In this document: piece after piece, positions 32,782-43,357 of the stretch
Numbering within the stretch: position 1 is the stretch's first letter
Layout of the letters: each line of letters starts with the position of its first letter
Assembly: GCA_024364735.1 (NCBI GenBank)
Contig: JAGFNQ010008763.1
Coordinates: 154,616 to 218,615 of the forward strand
Origin: Boesenbergia rotunda
Taxonomy: Eukaryota; Streptophyta; Magnoliopsida; Zingiberales; Zingiberaceae
Reading direction: 5' to 3'
Length of the DNA: 64,000 bases
Translations under genes and position numbers: made by a program
The notes under the pieces: model-generated
Databases searched by the model: none
The model's input: the letters and a program-made list of their open reading frames with translations, nothing else
Told to the model about the DNA's origin: nothing

Positions 32782-34434
32782 CTATTTATTAATAAAAATA
32801 GTTTTTAACATGGCTCCCCCTGGACTATAGCCACAATAATAATTAGGCAAGATGTGAATCTTGTCCTTGGGGATCCAATACTGATTTGATCCAGTTAGTT
32901 TGTTTAGGTACAGTTTAGGTACACATGCCTGAACTTTACCTCTGGACTGATTCAGTACAGCAAAATAAAATCTTTGTCGGGATTTGGTTCTATACCCAAG
33001 TCCGGATTGATTTAGAACGGACTTCTGTTTTCCAAGAATCATGTCAAGACCCTTGGAACCAGAGGTGAATCGTTCTAAGGCCGCTCTAAGATCCTTAACC
33101 TGAGTTTTCAGGGAGGAGTTCTCTTTCTCAAGTTTTTCAACTTGAGTAGGAGTTCCTTCTTGAACTTTCTCGGTTAAGGATTTAGAGTCAGCTCCCTCTT
33201 TCAGGAGTTTTACTTCCTGTCGGAGGGATTCGACTTGGAGTTTGGCTTTCGCCAAATCTCGAGAAAGATAAGAAATAAGATCATTTAATTGACTTCTATT
33301 GAAACCACTTACCTTGATTTCGTCGTCTTCTGAAAAGGTTAGTCTGCCGTCGTCCTCTTCTGATTCTGACTCGGTCTCGACTTTTTCTGAGGCGGTTAGG
33401 GCTAGTAGGTTTGACTGGGGTGCTTCTTCTTCTTCTTCTGATGAAGATTCATCCCAGGTTGCTTGGAGTGCCTTTTTTCTTCTTGTTTTCTTGTTCACCT
33501 TTAGGTTTGGACACTCTGTCTTGTAGTGGCCCTTCTTCTTGCACTCGTAGCAGGTCACGTTGGGCTTGTTTTTGTCACTCGCGGGTTCAGCTGGTTCGTC
33601 CTTTCTTCGGCTTGTTTTCCGTTTGTTGACTTCGTTCTTCAATTTTTTATAGTAGCTTCGGGCCAGTCGGACCAGCTCAGATTGATCTCCTTCTTCGTCT
33701 TCTGCGTCTGAGTCTGAGTTAGACTCGGGTTCAGGTTGTGGCTTCTTCTTTGTTGATCTTCCAATTTTTCCTGCAACAAAGGCAATACCTTTCTCGGCCA
33801 TATTGCAGTTAGTCTGTTCATGAAGTTCTAACTCGGAAAACAATTCATCTAATTTAATTTTAGAGAGATCCCTTGAAACCTTGTATGCATCTACCATAGA
33901 TGCCCACAAGGTATTTCTAGGGAAAGCATTTAGGGCATACCTTATTAGGTCACGGTTTTCGACTTTGTGACCTATAGTGTGAAGACCGTTCATCAATTCT
34001 TGGATTCGTGCGTGGAGTTGGGCTGCTGTTTCATTGTCGGCCATCTTGATGGTATACAATTTGTTCAGGAGCAGATCCCTCTTGCTGATCCTAGTGTCTG
34101 ATGTTCCTTCGTGCAGCTCCATCAATTTTGCCCACAACTCCTTGGCACTGTTGAAGGGGCCCACCCGGTTCAGCTCCTCTTTTGTTAAACTGCATTGTAG
34201 GGTCTGAGTTGCTTTTGCATCGGCTTCGATTCTTCGTTTCAGAGTGGTGTCCCACTCTGTGTAACTTTGAGGAACCCCGTCAGCATTTGTGGGAATCTCC
34301 AGTCCGGACTGGATGATGATCCACATGTCCACCTGAGTTTTCAGGTGGACCTCCATTCGACTTTTCCAGTAGGAAAAGTCTTCTCCACTGAAAAGTGGAG
34401 GTCTGGCGGTGCTAAATCCTTCTTGCATGGCCAT
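32782..34434 (-). CDS. gag: Intact SIRE-like copia gag (C2), 550 aa
   Basis: Uninterrupted from ATG 34434 to the stop at 32782. The N-terminal capsid-like region is ARPPLFSGEDFSYWKSRMEVHL, LQCSLTKEELNRVGPF, LHEGTSDTRISKRDLLLNKL and IRYALNAFPRNTLWASMVDAYK. Next come an acidic/Lys-rich linker and one CCHC zinc knuckle (CYECKKKGHYKTEC, about residues 291-304) that binds RNA. After that are a Ser/Glu stretch, a coiled-coil segment (LEKENSSLKTQVKDLRAALE) and the SIRE tail GLGYRTKSRQR...VPKLYLNK. It would build virus-like particles in the cytoplasm. It is the only full-length gag in this family here; the C1 version is broken. Confidence 0.92.
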   Translation of the reverse strand: MAMQEGFSTARPPLFSGEDFSYWKSRMEVHLKTQVDMWIIIQSGLEIPTNADGVPQSYTEWDTTLKRRIEADAKATQTLQCSLTKEELNRVGPFNSAKELWAKLMELHEGTSDTRISKRDLLLNKLYTIKMADNETAAQLHARIQELMNGLHTIGHKVENRDLIRYALNAFPRNTLWASMVDAYKVSRDLSKIKLDELFSELELHEQTNCNMAEKGIAFVAGKIGRSTKKKPQPEPESNSDSDAEDEEGDQSELVRLARSYYKKLKNEVNKRKTSRRKDEPAEPASDKNKPNVTCYECKKKGHYKTECPNLKVNKKTRRKKALQATWDESSSEEEEEAPQSNLLALTASEKVETESESEEDDGRLTFSEDDEIKVSGFNRSQLNDLISYLSRDLAKAKLQVESLRQEVKLLKEGADSKSLTEKVQEGTPTQVEKLEKENSSLKTQVKDLRAALERFTSGSKGLDMILGKQKSVLNQSGLGYRTKSRQRFYFAVLNQSRGKVQACVPKLYLNKLTGSNQYWIPKDKIHILPNYYCGYSPGGAMLKTIFINK

Positions 34435-34679
34435 TTAATCTGAAAAATAAGAAAACTAACAAAAAAAATTTCCCAAGACTAGGTCTTGGATTAGTAGTGT
34501 GGGATGAATAAAATGAAATAACGAGGGGTGTTGCACCAACCTCGATCAACGGGAAAAAGAAAATTCGAACAAAATATTTAAAGAAAATTCGAACGAGAAA
34601 AAAAAAGGAAAATAAAAATCCGAAAAATTTTCAAACTGGTGGTTGCACCAAGTTTGAACTTCCTCGCTCTGATACCACT

Positions 34680-36049
34680 TGTTGGATCGAGAGAACCGAT
34701 AGAGGGGGGGTGAATATTGGAAATCGTTCGGATTTTAGGATTAGAGCAGTTACGCAGCGGAATAAAACAATCAAACGCAAACACAGTAATTTTTTACTTG
34801 GTTCGGAGCCTAGGTCTACTCCTACTCCAAGGCCCACGGTCGTTGACCGTTTACTTTGGGAAATTCTATATGAGGCGCAATAATAGTTTACAAAGATTGA
34901 TTTACAAATACAGCACAGTAAACTTAACAATTAAAAAGAGGCTCTTCTTTTACCGACGTCCGATGTAGGTTGTCTTTTTCGGAGCAGCGGGACGTCGTTG
35001 GCTCGAGTTGGGAGGTTTCCGGAGCGAGGTGCGAGAGCAGAAGAGCGTAGAAGCGTTGATTGAAAGTGTTGTTTGATGCTTGGGGTCGAGGGCCCTTTAT
35101 ATAGGGCCTGGGGGCGCCCGGAACGTCGGGGGCGCCCCCCCCCCCCCACGTGGCGATCAATCCGTCTCCAGCGCGGTCAACATCTGATCCCTTCAAAATC
35201 GAGATCAGGTTTGACCGGGGCGCCCGGAGCGCTCGGGGCGCCCGGAGCGCTCGGGGCGCCCGCATTAACCGGGTCAAGCCTTCATCATTTTGGCTTCGCG
35301 AGGGTGTGCTTCGGCAGCTGGCACTGGGGGCGCCCACGACAGGCGGGGCGCCCGGAGCATCCGGGGCGCCCCGACATATAACTGTCGACGCGTGTTTTCT
35401 CTCCTACTGTCTTAGGTTGACCTTGGGGGCGCCCGAAACATCCGGGGCGCCCTGCTCAGCTTCTGCCTCACTTCTTTGAGGCTTTCTGAGCTGCAGATAC
35501 TCAGTCCTTCGGTCCTGCATCCAGGGTTAGTCCAAAAAGCAGTATTATATTATTTCATACAGCCTTAGCTGTCTTGGTTCTGACTTTTGGGTCTCCTAAA
35601 TGGAACCCTAGGTCGAACCGACGCCTACTGTTCCCTCGACGGGGAACTCGTCCTCACCTACTCCTCTCGGAAGAATGTACCTGATGCCAACCGCTCCTTT
35701 AGTTGGACTTTTGCCTGGCGGTCCTTTGCCAGGTCTTAGAAGCCGAGCTGTCCTTCGCCCGGTGCCTAGCATTCCTTCGCTAGGGCTTCAGTCCCAAGCT
35801 GTCCTTCGCCTGGCGCCTAGCAGTCCTTCGCTAGGGCTTTTCACTCTGGCATTCCTTCGCCAGTGCCTAGCAGTCCTTCGCTAGGGCTTTTCACTCTGGC
35901 ATTCCTTTGCCAGTGCCTAGCAGTCCTTTGCTAGGGCTTTTTACTCTGCACACTCAAGTGACATGTTAGATAACAAGTAAGACCTAACTTTTGAACCCTG
36001 TTGCCATTATCAAAACACAGGTTTGACTTTGGTGCATTCTGCACCAACA
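34680..36049 (-). repeat. 5' LTR of C2
   Basis: 1370 bp. The TATA sequence is at 35096-35103 (minus-strand TATATAAA), the GGGCGCCC cluster at 35110-35455 and the hairpin array at about 35687-35940. The primer site (34666-34677) is 2 bp from its inner edge. It closely matches the 3' LTR, with 16 bp length difference, so insertion is fairly recent. Confidence 0.9.
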
Positions 36050-36680
36050 TAATCATCAACTATTACTAAGCAGTACCAGTTTCCGCTTATTGACTTGTCT
36101 CCATGTGAATCAAATAAGTCAAGGTGCAGGAGCTCCAGTGTGGTTTGAGTTAGATCAGATTGAATTGGTTTGTGATTAGACCTGGTTTGTTTACCTTGAT
36201 TACATGATTTACATATTAAGTTTTCATGGTTCTTAATTTTAGGGATACCTTTAATTAGTCCAAGTTGGGTGATTTTTAAAATTATTCTCAAATTAGTGTG
36301 ACCTAATCTCCTATGCCAGAGGTTTGATTGTTCTAACTGAGTTAACATGCATTTAGGTACTAGTGGTAGGGTTATAGTGTAAACATTATTTTTCCTAGTG
36401 CCCTTAAGCATGATTTCTGAGTCTTGCAAATTTCTAATCAGGCAGTTAGAGTTACACAATTGACTTATGCTAAGCAAATTAAATTTAAAATCTTCAACCA
36501 AAAGAACCTTTTTAATAACAAAGTCAGATTTTAGTTCAATGTTACCTAATCCAATTACCTTGAGTGTAGCATTGTTGTCAAATGCTAATGAGCCTAGGTT
36601 TTTGAACTTGAGTTTGGTGAATTTCAATTTACCCCAGTCATGTGTCTGGAGCACCCGCTATCCAACATCCATTGGTCCAA
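36050..36680 (-). pseudogene. Copia protease start and integrase N-terminal part (C1)
   Basis: At about 36636-36674 the minus strand reads WMLDSGCSRHMTG, the copia protease active site (Asp-Ser-Gly). A frameshift follows at once (about 36635). The frame then runs LKFTKLKFKNLGSLAFDNN, FNLLSISQLCN, then the GAG-pre-integrase block LWHRRLGHTN, CKSCNQGKQTR with zinc-binding Cys, and LELLHLDLFDSHGDKS (first catalytic Asp). It ends at LVIVDDY, where C2 is inserted. Confidence 0.85.
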
Positions 36681-36689
36681 ATCTTTATG

Positions 36690-37386
36690 TTCCTACACAT
36701 AAAGAGTTTTGTTGATTTGGATCCAATTAGAATCAGGAGTAGCCTAAATTGATTTTCACATTCTAGTTTGCCTCACCCAATCTAGAGTTGTCAATCACAT
36801 TAGCCTTAAGGGTTTTTGTGAGACAGGTTTTGATTAGATAGTATTATTTTGAAAAATTATGATTTCTTTTGAAAAACTTAAATTAATTTTAAAAATAGTT
36901 GATTTTGTGTTTATTTTAAAAAGATGTTTGAATATATAATTAACTGAAAATTTGTGTTAGATTTGAATTTGACAAAAAATAATTTGAATTTGAATTTCAA
37001 AAATTGACTTCCAGGTCTTGGCGAGGCACTAGGCCTTCTTTGGCCGTAACCTTATTGGATCATCAACCCTTTCCTTGACAAAGCCTTTCAAAGAAATTTT
37101 ATTTTCAAAATTACTTTTTGAAAAATTCTGGTCTAACTAGTTTGGGTCTTGGATCGGTAGCTTCGGCTAGTTTCACCAGTCTAAAGAGACCAAGTAGAGT
37201 ATACTTGACCTTATTAGAAGAGGCTTCCCTAACGTACTATCATCTCACTGCCACCCAGTACTAGGTTGTTCAAATTTCAATTAAATTGGTTCAGCCCTTA
37301 AACTAACCACTCCTAAGTCTAAGCATGGTAAATTGCATAAATTAAATAAACAAGCAATCATGCAATTTAAAAACAAGAATAGAAAT
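36690..37386 (-). other. C1 spacer between gag and protease
   Basis: No open frame. It is homologous to C2 32190-32781. In SIRE-like elements gag and pol normally share one frame, so this 0.7-kb spacer (present in both C1 and C2) is a family feature rather than decay of one copy. An unrecognised intron is possible. Confidence 0.5.
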
Positions 37387-39039
37387 TTATCTAACTATGA
37401 ATATTATTTTTAATTTGGCTCCCCCTGGACTAAAGCCACGATAATGGTTTGGAAAGATGTGAATCTTGTCCTTGGGGATCCAATACTGATTTGATCCAGT
37501 TTGTTTGTTCAGGCACAGTTTGGGTACCCATGCCTGAAGTTTAGGTCTAGACTGGTTCAGTACAGCATAGTATGGTCTTTGTCTAGACTTGGTTCTATAG
37601 CCTAATCCGTATCGATTTAGAACCGACTTCTGTTTTCCAAGGATCATGTCAAGACCCTTACAACCAGAAGCAAATCGTTCTAAGGCTGTTCTGAGGTCCT
37701 TGACTTAAGTTTTCAAGGAGGAGTTCTCTTTCTCAAGTTTTTCAACTTGAGTAGAGGTTCCTTCTTGAACCTTCTCAGTTATGGATCCAGAGTCAGCTCC
37801 CTCTTTCAGGATTTTTACTTCCTATCGGAGAGATTCAACTCGGAGTTTGGCTTTCGCCATGTCTCGAGAAAGATAGGTAATTAATTCGTTTAACTGATTT
37901 TTAGAAAAACCACTTACAGTGATTTTGCCATCCTCTGAAAACGTGAGTTTGCCGTCGTCCGGTTCTGATTCTGACTCGGTCTCGATTTCTTCTGAGGCGG
38001 TTAGTGCGAGCAGGTTCGACTGTGGGACCTCTTCTTCGGAGGAGGAGGAGGACTCGTCCCATGTTGCCTGAAGTGCTTTCTTCTTTCTTGTCTTCTTTGT
38101 TTCCTTCAGATTAGGGCATTCAGTCTTGTAGTGACCCTTCATTTTGCATTTGTAACAGGTCACATTTGGTTTGTTCTTCTCATTTGAAGGTTCAGCTGGT
38201 TCTTCCTTTCTTCGGCTGGATTTCCTTCTATTGGTTTGATTTTTTTAGTTCTTTGTAGTAGTCCCGAGCTAGCCGAACCAGCTTAGGTCGATTTCCTTCG
38301 CTGTCTTCTGAGTCTGAGTCTGAATCAGACTCGGGTGCAGGTGAGGCTTCTTCTTCATTATCTTTCCAGTTTTACCTGCAATAAAAGTGATGCCTTTCTC
38401 GGCCATGGTGCAGTTAGTTTGCTCATGCAATTCTAGTTCAGAAAATAGTTCATCTAACTTGATTTTAGAAAGATCCCTTGAAACTTTGTACGCATCTACC
38501 ATAGATGCCCACAAAGTATTTCTAGGGAAGGCATTAAAAGTATACCTGATCAGGTCACGATTCTCTACCTTGTGACCGATGGTGTGTAGACCGTTCATCA
38601 GCTCCTAAATTTTGGCGTGGAGCGGAGCTGCTGATTCGCTGTCGTTCATCTTGATGGTATACAGCTTGTTCAGTAGTAGGTCCCTCTTGCTGATCCGGGT
38701 GTCGGAGGTTCCTTCGTGCAACTCAATTAGCTTACCCCAGAGTTCTTTTGCACTGTTGAATGGACCTACCCGGTTCAGCTCCTCTTTGGTTAGGCCGCAT
38801 TGAAGTGTTTGAGTTGCTTTGGCGTCAGCTTCAATTTTTCTTTTGAGGGCGGTATCCCATTCGGTGTAGGATTGTGGCACTCCATCAGCATTTTTAGGTA
38901 TGTCCAGACCAGACTGGATTATTATCCACATGCCCACCTGTGTTTTCAGGTGAACTTTCATCCGACTCTTCCAGTAGGAGAAATCCTCTCCACTGAAGAG
39001 CGGTGGTCTGGCGGTACTGAAGCCCTCTTGCATGGTCAT
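37387..39039 (-). pseudogene. SIRE-like copia gag (C1), broken
   Basis: Same protein as C2 gag, in four pieces: 39039-38605 (N-terminal, ends at a stop), 38598-38269 (IRYTFNAFPRNTLWASM; frameshift near 38250), 38163-37822 (zinc knuckle CYKCKMKGHYKTEC; ends at a stop) and 37647-37387 (GLGYRTKSRQR tail). Stops at about 38602, 37821 and 37706 separate them. It could not make a working capsid. Confidence 0.88.
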
Positions 39040-39266
39040 TTAAGAATTATCTGAAAAAGAAAGAGAGAGAGAGAAAAACGTCCCAAGACTTGGTCCTGGA
39101 TTAGTAGTGCGGGAAGAAGATAAAACAATTTTATCGAGTGGTGTTGCACCAACCTCGATTTATGATGAAATTTTGATAAAAGAAATAAAAACAATTCGAA
39201 GAAAATCCGAAAAATTCTCAAATTGGTGGTTGCACCAAATTTGAGCTTCCCCGCTCTGATACCACT

Positions 39267-40568
39267 TGTTGGATCGATAGAATACGATAGAGTGAGGTGA
39301 ATATCGTAACCCGTTTCGGATTAGATTGAGAGAAATTACGCAGCTGAAATAAATAAACACAAATGCGAACACAAGATTTTTACTTAGTTCGGAGTCGCGG
39401 TCGGCTCCTACTCTAAGGCTCACGGTCCTTGACCGTTTACTGCGGGCAATACTATAATCGCGCAAGTTATTACAAGAAGTAGTACAGTAGTGGTGCAGTA
39501 AAAATACAATCAAAATCTAACTCTTCGTTACCGACGCCCGGTGTGTATCGTTCTTCGGTGCGTAGGGTCGTCGTCGGCGTTAGAACCTCAAGATCAGAAG
39601 TTTCCGGAGCAGAACACTTGAGCGAAGAGTATTGAGGCGTTGGAAAACTGTGTTATGAAGCCTTGGGGGTCGAACCCCTTAAATAGTGCACCTGGGGGCG
39701 CCCTCCACGTGTCTCCCGATCCGCAAACCCTCATCCGCAACTCGGTCAGCCTTTATCCCTCCAGGATCGGGCTCAGGGTTTGACAGGGGCGCCCGGGAAG
39801 CAGGGGGCGCCCGGGTTGACTCAAGCTGCTTGCTTCTCACTGACTTGAACTCTATCTACTTCGTTGGCTTGGACCCAGGGCGCCCGAGGCATCCGAGGCG
39901 CCCGGGAGCACGGGGGCGCCCGGGAGCTTGGGGGCGCCTGGCCTAGTGAGCTTCCGTAGCGTTTTCTTGCTCAACTCTTGTTTGGCTTTGACGTAGGGCG
40001 CCCGTGATCTCCCGGGCGCCCAACACAGCTACTGCCCCTCTCCTTTGGGGTGTTCTGAGCTGCAGAAACTCATTCCTTCGGTCCTGCATCCAGGGTTAGT
40101 ACCAATCAAAACAAGGCAATCATGTTAGTGAATTTTACAGCCGTAGCTGTCTTGGTTCTGACTTTGGGTCTCCAAAATGGAACCCTAGGTCGAACCGACG
40201 CCTACTGTTCCCTCGACGGGGAACGCGCCCTCACCTAATCCTCTCGGGAGAATTTACCTGTTGCCAACCGGCTCCTTCGGTTGGACTTTTGCCCAGTAGT
40301 CCTTCGCCAGGTGCCTAGCAGTCCTTCGCCTGGTGCCCAGCAATCCTTCGCCAGGTCTTCCGTACCAAGCAGTCCTTCGCTAGGTGCCCAGCAGTCCTTC
40401 GCCAGGTCTTAGTCTCCTAGCAGTCCTTCTCTAAGTGCCTAGCAGTCCTTCGCTAGGACTTAAATCTGCACACTCAAGTAACATGTTAGATAAACATAAC
40501 ATCTTAACTTTTGAATCCTTTGTCATTATCAAAACCAAGGTTCGACTTGGGTGCTGTCTGCACCAACA
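39267..40568 (-). repeat. 5' LTR of C1
   Basis: 1302 bp, TGTTGG...CCAACA, with the primer site at 39253-39264. Related to but clearly diverged from the C2 LTR: same hairpin array zone (about 40265-40470, several units with mismatches) and the same GGGCGCCC cluster (39697-40020). The TATA-like sequence is CTATTTAAGG on the minus strand (about 39679-39688). The pentamer TTTCA (40569-40573) is the candidate target duplication; its partner is lost. Confidence 0.85.
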
Positions 40569-41706
40569 TTTTCATTTTTTCAAGGTGAAGTTCTACCCAA
40601 CTTAACACTCTAACACCCAATTTCTTCTCCCTTGGCGACAATTGAAGGATTGCCCCCAAGCAACCTTATCCCTAGTGCCAAAAAGAACTCAACAATACCC
40701 AACAAAAACCTAAAGATTTGCAAGCACACTTGCTAGGATATACCCTATCCTAGAAAAATAAGATTTCATGAAAACCATAAATGTGCTTGTCTTTTGGTAC
40801 AAACATAATTTCCTAACAGTTTAGCATTTCGTATCAATTTTGAACTCAAATCGTGATTCCTTGTGTTTGCCAAATCTAACCATGATCAATCTACACAAGG
40901 AATTGCCCTCAATTCTTCCTTTCATTTATCAAGAACTTATCATTCAAAATCACCCATTGAATCTTAATCACTTATTAGTTCTTCTTGAATTCAATGATAT
41001 CCTTTTACCCTCATTTAATTACCATTAAACCATGAGGCAATCCATTATTCAAGGAATATAATCAAGGATCTTAATTTAGACATTACGTTCTATCACCCAA
41101 TAGCTATTTTTCTCTAGCCCTACTGGATCAGGCAACTGCCCCCAGGGCAGTCCACTGAGAAAACTTACAGAGAGTTTCTGGGCTTGAGAGCAATCGACTG
41201 CCCCCAGGACAGTCGACTGATACCTGATTTTCAGGTTTTTCAGTCGAATTTCAGAAATCCGTAAATAATTCTATAAATCTCCAAAAATTATGAAATTTCG
41301 TGGGGAGATTTGTGGGGCTAATGTTTACTTGGGAAAAATACGTTTCCAAAAAAATATACTCCGGATCCCAAGATTGGCACGAAATTCGACTTTTTCTAAA
41401 GTGTACCATTGAAACTCATCCCAAAAGTCTCAATTGTGATTCCTCCTCACTGTTTCTTCTTATCCTTGATTATAGTTCGTTTCTATCATTGAATTACATG
41501 GTATTCACACATTATAACCCAATTTTACCCAATATAATTGTATTTTCATTCTTTTCACCCCAAAACTCCTTTAATTTTGACAAAACCTAGTATTAAGACT
41601 TACCAATGTCTTCCAACCCTTTTTGGTGCATTTCACCTATTTTCCTAAGAGAGAAACTCTTGAGATTCATTTACCATAGACCCTAAAGGCTTCTAGAGCT
41701 CCCCCT
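40569..41706 (-). other. Non-coding interior of element E downstream of gag
   Basis: No gene and no recognisable pol. It contains family palindromes (CAGTCGACTG near 41207-41220 and decayed copies at 41130-41180). C1 interrupts E at 40568; the rest of E should lie left of C1 but is not in this window. Confidence 0.6.
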
Positions 41707-43272
41707 TTAGCTCTTAGCCCTAGCCACCTCCCTAGGCGACTCAATCCACACTAGGCCACACCGATGTGCCACCGGTGACTCTTGGGCTACAAAATGAACC
41801 TTCTTAATCTTGGACACCTTGTCCTTGGTTAAGACATCCTTTTTCCCTTTGGATGGCACCCCCTTGCCATCCCTGGACTTTCCCTCCTTGCCATAACCAT
41901 ATGCTACCTTAGCATTTCTCTTTTCTTTGGCCTTGGAGGTCTTAGATCGGTAGCCCAACCCCGATCTATCATAGTTGGGTTTTATACTACCCAACACCAT
42001 GTTTAGACCCTTTGATCCAACCATGAATCTTTCTAGGGTCTTTTCTAATTTATCAAGTCTTGCCCTCAAAGCTTGATTTTCTCTCTCTAGAGTTATAACC
42101 CTAGAACCCATATGTCCACCTTGGGCATTCCTAGACCTATCCTCCTTTCTAGACATATTCCTTCTCTTCTTGGGATTAGTGACATGATCCTTAGATACAA
42201 AGGTCCTAGGTCTATCATGATGCATGCTTTTCTTAGATTTTTGGTCCACCTTGTTACTCCTTGTCCTATCATTGTATCTAAATCCAAAGTTATGCACCAT
42301 TAAGCATTTTTCATTAAAACTATCATGCATGGAGGGATGATTTGTCTTATTTTTAACATTCATGGAGGAACTAGAATTTGAGTTGCATTTAAATCTAGAG
42401 TTAGGGATTACCTCCCTTACCCTTGTGGTCCCTACCTGATGTGATCTTTGCTTCTTCTTTTCCTCCTTCTCCCATCTTCTAAGATGCTCCATTTTCTTTA
42501 ATTCTCCTTTTCTAGGGCACTTGGTGTGGTAGTGCCCTAGCTCTCCACACGTGAAGCATCGGATTTTCTTTTTCTTTTCTTGGGCTCCTCCATTCCTACA
42601 ACTCATGTTAGATTTAAAAGAACTTGAAATGAGTGTAGATTTTACCTCCTTTTTATCTTTCGGGCACTTGTCCTTGTAGTGCCCCTTTTCATTACACCCA
42701 AAGCATGTGATATGGTCCTTGGCTCTTGCTTTGGTGGAGGTGGAGGCTTCTTCTCGTTCTTGTATGATTGAGGGTCTCTCCTCCCCCTCAATACTTGACG
42801 TTGATACTTCTTCTTCTTCTCTTGAGGAAGTTGATGATTTTTCACTTTCTAGTGCTCCTTCACTTGATGAAGTTGACACTTCCTCCTCCTCTTGGTCTTC
42901 TTGGACTATTGACCTTACTTCTTCGGGCTCCTCTACTCCTTGAGTTTGTGTAGAGTTCTTGTGAAGTTCTTCTAGTTTGCTCCATAACTCGTACGTACAT
43001 TTATATTCTCCTACACAACTCAACACGTTTTTAGGCAACATATCAATTAAAATATTTATTACCCTTTCGTTTGCCCTAGATTGCTCTCGTTGTTCATCTG
43101 TCCAATATCTAGGACGAAACCTCTTCCCGTGCTTGTCTCTCGGAATTTCAAAGGGGTCTTTAATGGTCATTCTACACTCCCAATCCATCCCTAGCCAATT
43201 TTCCATCCTTGCCTTCCAATGGCCGAATTCTTCATGATTGTAGGTTAGTGGTGTGTTGATGTCTTCCCCCAA
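41707..43272 (-). CDS. gag: SIRE-like copia gag with two zinc knuckles (element E), 521 aa
   Basis: Open from ATG 43272, about 70 bp after the primer site (43344-43355). The N-terminal region (YNHEEFGHWKARMENWL; VLSCVGEYKCTYELWSKLEELH) is short. An acidic Ser/Glu stretch of EEEVSTSS repeats follows. There are then two CCHC knuckles, CFGCNEKGHYKDKC (about residue 190) and CFTCGELGHYHTKC (about residue 240), a basic region, a short coiled coil (LERENQALRARLDKLEKTLE) and the SIRE-type tail SGLGYRSK. Other gags here have one knuckle or none. It is intact, though no pol partner is seen in E. Confidence 0.88.
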   Translation of the reverse strand: MGEDINTPLTYNHEEFGHWKARMENWLGMDWECRMTIKDPFEIPRDKHGKRFRPRYWTDEQREQSRANERVINILIDMLPKNVLSCVGEYKCTYELWSKLEELHKNSTQTQGVEEPEEVRSIVQEDQEEEEVSTSSSEGALESEKSSTSSREEEEVSTSSIEGEERPSIIQEREEASTSTKARAKDHITCFGCNEKGHYKDKCPKDKKEVKSTLISSSFKSNMSCRNGGAQEKKKKIRCFTCGELGHYHTKCPRKGELKKMEHLRRWEKEEKKKQRSHQVGTTRVREVIPNSRFKCNSNSSSSMNVKNKTNHPSMHDSFNEKCLMVHNFGFRYNDRTRSNKVDQKSKKSMHHDRPRTFVSKDHVTNPKKRRNMSRKEDRSRNAQGGHMGSRVITLERENQALRARLDKLEKTLERFMVGSKGLNMVLGSIKPNYDRSGLGYRSKTSKAKEKRNAKVAYGYGKEGKSRDGKGVPSKGKKDVLTKDKVSKIKKVHFVAQESPVAHRCGLVWIESPREVARAKS

Positions 43273-43357
43273 CTTATCTTCTATGTTCTTCTTCCTCTAG
43301 CGGGTGCTCCCTCGGTAGTTAGTCAGATCATGAACGATCCTTCGCTCTGATACCAAT

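Larger units (their letters stand above)
27431..36049 (-). mobile_element. Element C2, SIRE-like, complete, gag plus envelope-like ORF, no pol
   Basis: LTRs at 27431-28816 and 34680-36049, both TGTTGG...CCAACA, are flanked by the target duplication TAATC (27426-27430 and 36050-36054). The primer site is at 34666-34677 and the polypurine tract at 28817-28831. The interior holds an intact gag (32782-34434) and a spliced envelope-like ORF (30350-31626). There is no protease, integrase or RT, so the element must borrow pol in trans. Its non-coding backbone matches C1 on both sides of the missing pol. Confidence 0.9.
23470..40568 (-). mobile_element. Element C1, SIRE-like copia, decayed, split by C2
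   Basis: On the minus strand the order is 5' LTR (39267-40568), primer site (39253-39264), gag (39039-37387), protease/integrase (36680-36050), nested C2, integrase/RT/RNase H (27430-24950), an A-rich 3' region, polypurine tract (about 23544-23556) and a 74-bp stub of the 3' LTR (23470-23543). The split lies inside the integrase core after LVIVDDY. The 3' LTR stops at the LARD. Every gene is broken. Confidence 0.85.
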
